Source of the DNA: Armigeres subalbatus
Lineage: Eukaryota; Arthropoda; Insecta; Diptera; Culicidae
Assembly (NCBI RefSeq): GCF_024139115.2
Contig: NW_026942680.1
Location: forward strand, 124,001-188,000
Reading direction: 5' to 3'
DNA: 64,000 nt
The translations under genes were made by a program, and so were the position numbers. Shown piece by piece: positions 56,946 through 64,000 of the stretch (positions are counted from its first letter, which is position 1; each line of letters opens with the position of its first letter). Under the pieces are notes generated by a model. The model saw nothing but the letters and a program-made list of their open reading frames with translations, had not been told where the DNA came from and ran no database searches.

Positions 56946-57534
56946 TGACCGATTTATCTTTAATAATGTGTATTTATAATCACTCATAGCGACAAAGTCA
57001 AAACCTTGCGTGAAAACTTCACTTTCTACCGACGACAGACAAATCGGCATAGCGAAAAAAAACTGTAGTAAACACCAATACTGACGCCATACAATTTCCT
57101 TCAGTCATAATGTGAACAAATGTTTTCATCGTCTTCTTCCGACACGTGCTTGACATTCACCTACCGACGTTAGCTTTGCGCTTTGAATGAAGTTCATCTA
57201 GGAACCATCTTCATTTTCAATCATCAAAAGGAAAAATACTAAGTTGGAGTCTCGCGGGAAAATTTCATGTTGTGCCGACAACATCCAAATCGTTGCAAAC
57301 GCCACATTAGAAAATAAATTGTAATCACCTGCCGACAGCCTATGCTCGGACCGGCACTAATGCTATGATTCCGCTACCGATGCCAAACAATTATGCTTGA
57401 TTCTATGAAGAAAGTTCGTCTTATATCAACTTTCTCAATCACTAAAATCATATAAGTCAGAATCACGCATGAAAATTTACCAATTCGTAGCGGTTGCACT
57501 TTAGAAAAATTATTTCAACTTAACCTTCTTTCCA
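56946..57534. other. Intergenic, no gene seen
   Basis: Repeated ACCGACG/CCGACAG-type phrases (57030, 57170, 57275, 57335) hint at a degraded repeat. No supported gene. Confidence 0.35.
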
Positions 57535-57835
57535 AACATAATTATGGTCCTAAAAAGAACCGATTCATTTCCATTTATGTGCCTCACTAACAGCAACCAC
57601 TCGACTGCACGATCGCCATACGATGATTCGGCGCTACGGACGCCGTTAATTGTCAGATCCGCCGAAGATGCTGTTTTAAATACGGATGTAAATGATGTTC
57701 GTGTGCTGCTGCCACGACCGCCACCACCACCGCTGCGACAGTCGTTGTCGCTAGGATCGCTTCTGGACGCCCTGGTCCGCTCTCCGTGAAATCCAGAATG
57801 AAAATGAGCGAAACACGGGGCTTTTTATACACAGG
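57535..57835 (-). other. TATA-like promoter followed by a Gly/Ser-rich open frame, unknown
   Basis: On the minus strand a GTATAAAAAGCCCC box (about 57817-57830) is followed by an open frame of roughly 90 codons without an obvious ATG. It includes a Gly run (GGGGG) and an Arg/Ser-rich start, ending near 57530. The more even base composition stands out from the A+T-rich surroundings. No family recognised. Confidence 0.25.
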
Positions 57836-58191
57836 GAAAACGAAGCAGTGGGCCAAAACCCAAGTAACAAATTCCATGCTTATTGGATTTATTTAATTCT
57901 TATAACGAATTTCGAATAGCATTCACCATAGCTAGTTGCTAAGCTTTATTGTCGATCTTATTGCTATCAATGAATATGCTGAAAAAGCTTCAAACGTCAA
58001 CCGCCTATTTACCTTATGAGCGGCTCTATAGTTGTGATGGAGAGCGTGATAAATCCTATTTTCATAGCTTGATCAAAACCAAATTTTTTGGTCGTAATTT
58101 GGTCACACGAGTAACCCCAATAAGAATATTTCCATCGCAAAGAATACAAGACACTGGCTGATTGGCCCACCAAGAGAAGATTCAAAATAAG

Positions 58192-58335
58192 GTATAAAAG
58201 AAAAGTGCATTCGCTCGCAGAGCATTCAGTCTTTTTTATACCACCACTAAAAATTCGCGGTTATTTGAAAAGATCGTTTTCTTACTTTTTGGACTTAGCC
58301 GAAGCAAACAGCCTTTTTCAAGGCTCTAAGAGTTA
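58192..58335 (+). promoter_or_regulatory. TATA promoter and histone-type stem-loop remnant
   Basis: AAGGTATAAAAGAAAAG (58192-58208) is followed about 20 bp on by GCATTCAGTC, an arthropod initiator match. About 85 bp later comes AACAGCCTTTTTCAAGGCTCTA, a 6 bp stem with a TTTC loop and A-rich flank like replication-dependent histone mRNA 3' ends. The space between is far too short for a histone, so if real it is a deleted gene. Confidence 0.35.
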
Positions 58336-59690
58336 AAAATAATGTTCTCCTTCAGTCGCTATCGCACGGATTAGGAGGCCCTACATCCCCTGCTGGGCCA
58401 ACTTGTGGCTTATTTCAGGCAGTCCTTCAGTGGGAATCTTGGTGGCAAAACACACACACGCGATTTCTTCAAGAATATTGCAGTTCTTTCTCTTGATTTT
58501 CTTCAACTTGTTTCGGCTCGATACCAATGCCGGCCGGTCTCGGCTCAACACTGATGCAGGTCGCCCTCGGCTCTTCATTGATGCCGGCTAGTTTCGGCTC
58601 GACTCTGCTGCTGCTGCCGGTATCTCCTCGGCATTGCTGCGGTGTCGGGTCTGTAGAATGGGCTGCTTCTGGAACATTTTCTGCGGCTGTACTGGCATGC
58701 TTTGGCTGATGGTGGTCTCGGCGCTGCCGGGCCGAAAAGCGGATGATGCGGACGATACTGTTTTGCGAAAAGATGCGAGTGCTGTCGAATCGATGCTGCT
58801 GTGGCTGTGCTTGTCCCGGTTAGAAATGAAAGAAAAATATCCCGTTGGAAGTTTTGAACAGAATGAGAAGGAAAAATTACGTCACCCTCTTTTATGGCTT
58901 ATTTTGGTGCGCAGTTGCAGCTTATCCGCTAGCGTCTGCACCCATCAGAATCAAGCGAACAAATGACGCGAGGAACAAGCGGCACCCATATTTATAGGTT
59001 TCATTGCAGTCAATGTTTTGCTTCGAAAACAGTTTTAGGCCTATTGAAACAAGTTTTTCGGGTCATATCAAGTATGAATATGAAAGGCATACTTAAGATC
59101 TGTCGATTAAGGGGTTTTCCGAAAAGATCCGTTCACTGGGACAAACGCTATTATCATTCAAAATCTTTCAACACAGCGTAACGCGATAGATTTAAAAAAA
59201 TTGAAATGACACCCGGTATAGTAAAGAGAGACGTAAGTCCTACGTCAAAATCCATCGAAAGATAAAGACGCTATTAGTGTTTGAAACCTATCCAAATTTC
59301 GCGACGGTCTCGAATTTGGAAATTTCCATTTTACACCCTGTATCTGAGTCTTCCCCTTAGACGTATAGTTTACGTCAAAATTTAGCCATGAGCCATGCTG
59401 CTTACTCGTATTCTTCATGTTCCACACGAAATCGTCGTCGAAACTGGCCTTAATACGATTTTATGGGTCCTCAAACTTCTGAGGTCGGTGTGGAGCAGTA
59501 AGCCCATGCTCATTTCCTATGACCGAAACAGCTGAATAATTCGGTTAATTGCCATAATGCAGGCATCCATCCGCGCCTCTTGCTTGTTCCCGAAATACCG
59601 ACATGCCAGTTCCAAAAGATCGCTCTGTCGACCAGTTCCAGCTGCTCTTGATCTTCTTCTTGGCCTTAGTACCCGTTCAATGGAAAACGT
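58336..59690. other. Unassigned region with a short tandem repeat
   Basis: At 58520-58610 about three units of 28-31 bp repeat GATGCCGGCC.GT.TCGGCTC-type sequence. Around it are mixed-composition frames on both strands (for example minus 58381-58578, plus 58634-58966) that I cannot assign. From 58960 on the sequence is unique and A+T-rich. Confidence 0.35.
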
Positions 59691-59699
59691 ACACTTATT

Positions 59700-59945
59700 T
59701 TATTTTTTTTTTCAAAGAGATCTCAGCATTTTTTGCTTATTTTCCCAAGGTGGGCACCGCCGAGTTTCAGCAAACATTATTTTTGCCCAGTTCTCAGAAA
59801 AAGTGACGTTTCAGTTGCTGAGATATGGTAAATATTTTGCCGAAAATCAGTAATAAACCAAATTTTCTGCCGAAGTAAAGCTCTGAAATTTACTGAGCTA
59901 GAGCGGTGCCCAATTTTGCCGAGCTCGACAAAGAAAAACTTGATC
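59700..59945. mobile_element. MITE-like inverted repeat
   Basis: GGGCACCGCCGAGTTTCAG near 59753 is the complement of CTGAGCTAGAGCGGTGCCC-like sequence near 59897. The outer arms TTTTTCAAAGAGATCTCAGCA and CGAGCTCGACAAAGAAAAA also pair loosely. Ends uncertain. Confidence 0.5.
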
Positions 59946-60089
59946 TGAATGTTTAATAAACCATATCCATCATTACTCAAAGTAGTATGTATGTCGAAAT
60001 GTATCAAGTATAGGCTTACACTGTCATTGTTTTGCACTGGCACGGGTTTTTCATAATCATGTAGAAATTGTAAGGCATCAAAGGTTCAT

Positions 60090-60401
60090 GAACTAGGCTC
60101 ATAAAACTCTGCAGCTCCTTCTCCGTCCGCCTCCGCAGGCGCTAATACACCACCGATGAATCCAACGATGTGACCTTGGATGAACCGTTGATGAGAGTTA
60201 TAAAGTATGGTACCGACTTCAAGGTAGCCAGAAAATCTTCAAACTGCTGACAATCGTCTTGACTTCAGAGCGGATCGGCTGTGTATCGGTTCTGCGTCAT
60301 CGGTTGGTTGCGCCTGGGTGCTGGTTGAAGTGCGATGAGTTTGGATGTGTCCTATTCAAATAGAAGAGTGTTTGATTGCTCGAAACGACGAAAAAAAACA
60401 T
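60090..60401. repeat. Dispersed repeat, about 315 bp, copy 1
   Basis: GAACTAGGCTCATAAAACTC through GATTGCTCGAAACGACGAAAA is duplicated in the same orientation at 63578-63898. Contains balanced-composition sequence (CTCCTTCTCCGTCCGCCTCC). Coding status unclear. Confidence 0.85.
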
Positions 60402-60689
60402 GCAAGACACGTAACTTCGTGTGGGGATTCCTCAACCCCCACAGAATACTGTCGAGGCCGAGCGAATATCCTTAGCACATCCGTCGAATATCTGAATTAT
60501 CATAGGCTGTGTACTCACAAGTATGTTCTGACAGAACGAGTAGCGCTAGTGATACATAGACGATGTACCCAATATTCGAATTAGTATCGTCCCTTTCTTT
60601 GTTTCGTTCTGTCAATCGAGCTCATATTCGTGTGCTAATGGGCGCCTACTATTCGAACGCCGATTGCTTCGATTTAGAAATTCAAATCT
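60402..60689. other. Intergenic, no gene seen
   Basis: Balanced-composition stretch, possibly part of a retroelement leader or LTR next to the BEL/Pao debris. Nothing diagnostic. Confidence 0.3.
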
Positions 60690-61530
60690 CATTCAAATAA
60701 TTCATGCTTCCATTTCGTATCTTTGATTATTATTTTAACACAATCCGCTACTACCACAAATACTTGACGCAATACATCAGAATTGACGAACAGGAACTGA
60801 GCAGAGCTTGATTCGACCTTGGATGGACCAGACATCAACGGAGTGGACATCAGATCTTCAGACATTCTGACGAGTGGCGACTCCTGCTGCGTCACATGGA
60901 CTACGGAGGACAAACATTCTCTGAGATTTTTGACTATATATTATAAAACAAAAACTTAACTGGGACGCGGAGACCCGGAGGCCTCCGCAGCGCCACCAGG
61001 CGCCTGATGGGGAAGGAGTTAATCCTCCTCGTGACTTGACGTGGACGGCGACGGACCAATTCTGGACAATTAATTGGTAGGACACACACTTTGGAAATCA
61101 AAGGAAGAAGTCTCCGTCTGTCGTGCGAACTTTGACGACACGGATGTTGCCGCCTTTCCCCGGGTGTCCAACGTGCAGGATGCTTTTAACCGGCTGAAAT
61201 GTTAGCGTTTCGAAGTCGGCCGCCGACGAGGATTAATCCGTTTACCAAGCGAGGGCATAGTAGTTCTAAGCGAGACGTAGGTTTCACTTCTTCATTCTTA
61301 CGTAACGCGGCTAGTTCTTCTGGAAAACTTTCTCTCTGGGCTAGGATCAGTAACTGATGTGAAGCTGCTTCTCGTTCTTCATATCGCACTAGACCAACTC
61401 TGCGGTCGCTAATGTTTCGACAGTTGTGCACAAATCTCCGGACGAGGGATACGATGCGAACTAAATCTTGTAATGACGATCGAAGGCTGAAGATTGTGCT
61501 AGGTTCAATAACTTGAGCTGGAGCAGACAC
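60690..61530 (-). pseudogene. BEL/Pao LTR retrotransposon fragment (integrase region, deleted)
   Basis: The minus-strand frame 61186-61530 reads LVRIVSLVRRFVHNCRN, then AASHQLLILAQRESFPEE and LILVGGRLRNANI, the pre-integrase block of BEL/Pao pol. It jumps after NIS to VKSILHVGHPGKGGNIRVV followed by KVRTTDGDF (near 61110-61190), the integrase C-terminal region. The catalytic integrase core is therefore deleted. Sequence to about 60690 may be 3' UTR/LTR; no LTR pair was found. It abuts the RTE 3' end at 61573. Confidence 0.75.
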
Positions 61531-61572
61531 CGATATTTGTTCCTCCAGTAACAGAGGATCTATTTTTTATCA

Positions 61573-63577
61573 TCAGACTAAGGCCGGAGTGGCCTGTGCT
61601 GCACATAAAAGACTTCTCCATTCAGCTCGGTTCATGGCTGCACTTCGCCAACCACGCAGTCGGCGGAGGGTCCGCAAGTCGTCCTCCACCTGATCGATCC
61701 ACCTTGCCCGCTGTGCACCTCGCCTTCTTGTTCCCGTCGGATCGTTGTCGAGAACCATTTTCACCGGATTACTGTCCGACATTCTGGCTACGTGCCCGGC
61801 CCACCGCAGTCTTCCGATTTTCGCGGTGTGAACGATGGATGGTTCTCCCAACAGCTGATGCAACTCGTGGTTCATTCGCCTCCTCCACGTACCGTCCGCC
61901 ATCTGCAACCCACCATAGATGGTACGCAACACTTTCCTTTCGAAAACTCCCAGTGCGCGTTGGTCCTCCACGAGCATCGTCCAGGTCTCGTGTCCGTAGA
62001 GAACTACCGGTCTTATAAGCGTTTTGTAGATAGTCAGTTTGGTACGGCGGCGAACTCTATTCGATCGAAGCGTCTTGCGGAGTCCAAAGTACGTACGATT
62101 TCCAGCCACTATGCGTCTCCGAATTTCTCTGCTGGTATCGTTATCGGCGGTCACCAGTGAGCCCAAGTACACGAATTCTTCAACCACCTCGATTTCGTCA
62201 CCACCGATAGAAACTCGTGGTGGGTGGCTCACATTGACCTCTCTTGAGCCTCTTCCTATCATGTACTTCGTCTTCGACGTGTTGATGACTAGTCCAATCC
62301 GTTTAGCTTCGCTTTTCAGTCTGATGTAGGCTTCCTCCATCCTCTCAAAGTTACGTGCCATGATATCAATGTCGTCGGCGAAACCAAATAACTGGACGGA
62401 CTTCGTGAAAATCGTACCACTCGTGTCAATCCCTGCTCTTCGTATTACTCCCTCCAAAGCGATGTTGAATAGCAGACACGAAAGACCATCACCTTGATAC
62501 CCTCTACGCGTTTCGAAGGGACTCGAGAATGCCCCTGAAACTCGAACTACGCACATCACCCGATCCATCGTCGCCTTGATCAACCGTATCAGTTTATCCG
62601 GAAATCCGTTTTCGTGCATTAGCTGCCATAGCTGGTCCTGATCGATTGTATCATATGCGGCTTTGAAGTCGATAAATAGATGATGTGTGGGCAGGTTGTA
62701 TTCGCGGCATTTCTGCAATACCTGACGTATGGCGAACACCTGGTCTGTGTTAGAGCGTTCACCCATAAATCCCGCCTGGTACTGCCCCACGAACTCTTTT
62801 GCAATTGGTGTTAGTCGGCGGCATAAAATTTGGGAGAGTACCTTGTAGGCGGCGTTCAGCAATGTTATTGCGATGATTTTGTAGATGGGACACACGACAC
62901 CTTCCATCCACTCCTGCGGCAGAACCTCATCCTCCCAAACCTTGGTAATTACCCAGTGCAGCGCTGTAGCCAGTGCCTCACCACCGTGTTTAAACAGCTC
63001 TCCTGGTAGTTGGTCAACTCCAGGGGCTTTGTCGGCCGATCTCCACCTGGATTTCCTGGAGTTACGTAGCCGGAAGTCACATGTCCTGCGCGCATGCTCC
63101 TAGGTTCATTACCATACCGCCACCATTTAGGTGCTCTTCGTAGTGCTGCCGCCACCTTTGGATCACCTCACGCTCGTTTGTAAGAAGGTTCCCGTTTATG
63201 TCCCTACACATATCGGGCTGTGGCATGTGGCCCTTACATGAAAGGTTCAACTTCTCATAGAACTTTCGTGCGTTATTAGCGCGGTACAGTTCCTCCGTCT
63301 CTTCACGGTCTCGATCCTCCTGCTGGCGCTTTTTCCTCCGGAAAATCGAGTTTTGTCTGTTCCGCGCCCGTTTGTATCGTGCCTCGTTCGCCCTCGTGCG
63401 GTGTTGCAGCAATCTCGCCCATGCTGCATTCTTCTCCTCAACTAACTGCTCACATTCGCCGTCATACCAGTCGTTTCTCTGATCCGGGGGCACCGAGCCA
63501 TGCCATTCAATATTCGCACTGCGGTAAGTGCGTACGTTCGTGATGTCGGAGAAGAATTTACCGTCGATTAGAACGTG
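61573..63577 (-). pseudogene. RTE LINE copy D: endonuclease end, linker and long reverse transcriptase
   Basis: Minus strand. The endonuclease tail HVLIDGKFFSDITNVRTYRS (63490-63577) is followed by the linker (63077-63493) with DWYDGECEQL and QRWRQHYEEHLNG, then a frame break near 63000-63080. The RT frame runs 61573-62907 (444 codons): QYQAGFMGERSNTDQ, FIDFKAAYDTID, LFGFADDIDIMAR (catalytic FADD with both Asp), VYLGSLVTADND, RKVLRTIYGG, RRLRGWRSAAMNR and a stop. The normally conserved RQGDxLS is GYQGDGLS here. The 3' end is ACAGGCCACTCCGGCCTTAG. 5'-truncated in the endonuclease where a dispersed repeat begins. Confidence 0.9.
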
Positions 63578-63898
63578 GAACTAGGCTCATAAAACTCTGC
63601 AGCTCCTTCTCCGTCCGCCTCCGCAGGCGCTAATGCGCCACCGATGAAACCAACGATGTGACCTCGGATGAAACGTTGACGAGAGTTCCAAGTATGGTAC
63701 CGACTTCAAAGTGGCCGCAACTGTCCAGAAAAACTTCAAACTGCTGATAATCATCTTGTCTCCAGTGCGGATCTGATGTGTATCGGTTCTGAGTCATCGG
63801 TTGGTTGCGCCTGGGTGCCGGTTGAAGTGCGACGAGTTTGGATGTATCCTCCGATTGAAACAGAAGAGTGTTTGATTGCTCGAAACGACGAAAAAAAA
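63578..63898. repeat. Dispersed repeat, about 320 bp, copy 2
   Basis: Same unit as 60090-60401, with small indels (an extra GGCCGCAACTGTCC-type stretch near 63713). The junction with RTE copy D is at GAACGTG|GAACTAGG. Confidence 0.85.
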
Positions 63899-64000
63899 AC
63901 CCAGATTAATCCACCTAGCGGTGATGGTGCCTTTCTCGACCTTCGTAAAATGTGTGTGCTTGAAAAAAGATGAGCTAGTGGCTAGGAGTAAAAAAGACAA
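63899..64000. mobile_element. Terminus of a GAGAAAGGC-ended element
   Basis: CCCAGATTAATCCACCTAGC through GCCTTTCTC is the same as the left end of the satellite-carrying element at 46168-46206. Runs off the window. Confidence 0.65.

Noticed and set aside
61596..62329. Plus-strand frames of 96-140 codons
   Set aside because: Antisense to the RTE reverse transcriptase.

Overview
This window looks like a piece of a culicine mosquito (Aedes-type) nuclear genome. This rests on A+T-rich non-coding DNA densely packed with transposable elements, tRNA-derived SINEs matching the Feilai type, RTE/I/Jockey-type non-LTR elements, many TA-flanked miniature inverted-repeat elements, and an insect olfactory gene split by 60-70 bp GT-AG introns. 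There are no bacterial-style operons, CRISPR arrays or rRNA genes. Most open frames are transposon remains or chance frames.

Host genes are few. The clearest is SNMP1 (CD36-family sensory neuron membrane protein) on the minus strand at 51865-53996: five exons with clean splice junctions, lacking the N-terminal exon(s). A plus-strand terminal exon at 11300-11426 encodes the membrane tail of a probable UDP-glycosyltransferase, followed by a long 3' UTR. A frameshifted PITHD1-like fragment lies at 45126-45330 (minus). A histone-like promoter/stem-loop remnant near 58200-58330 and an exon-like frame at 43975-44178 are weak calls.

Layout. 0.1-9.6 kb: an I-clade LINE (minus) and an RTE LINE (minus) broken by nested elements, including a 2.76 kb long-inverted-repeat element that carries an 820 bp MITE and a Helitron, and a 1.18 kb foldback element. 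10.3-19.1 kb: a TM-tail exon and a 5.8 kb Tc1-like element holding three later insertions. 19.6-24.3 kb: an ORF1-bearing LINE and a Jockey/CR1-like LINE, each split by TA-flanked elements. 24.5-42.3 kb: an RTE copy into whose 3' end two LTR elements inserted side by side: a Ty3/gypsy element with nearly identical LTRs (26705-38018) and a short-LTR, apparently non-coding element (38038-42266). 43-50 kb: a Helitron, the PITHD1 fragment, and a satellite-carrying transposon built of 167 bp repeats plus (AC)n, nested in another MITE. 50-55 kb: SNMP1 with five MITEs around it. 55-64 kb: LINE and BEL/Pao debris, with a long RTE reverse transcriptase at 61573-63577.

The insertions give a relative chronology. 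Several carry target-site duplications whose removal restores the interrupted element, so the order of insertion can be read directly. All family names come from motif recognition by eye; no database search was possible, and element boundaries may be off by a base or two.
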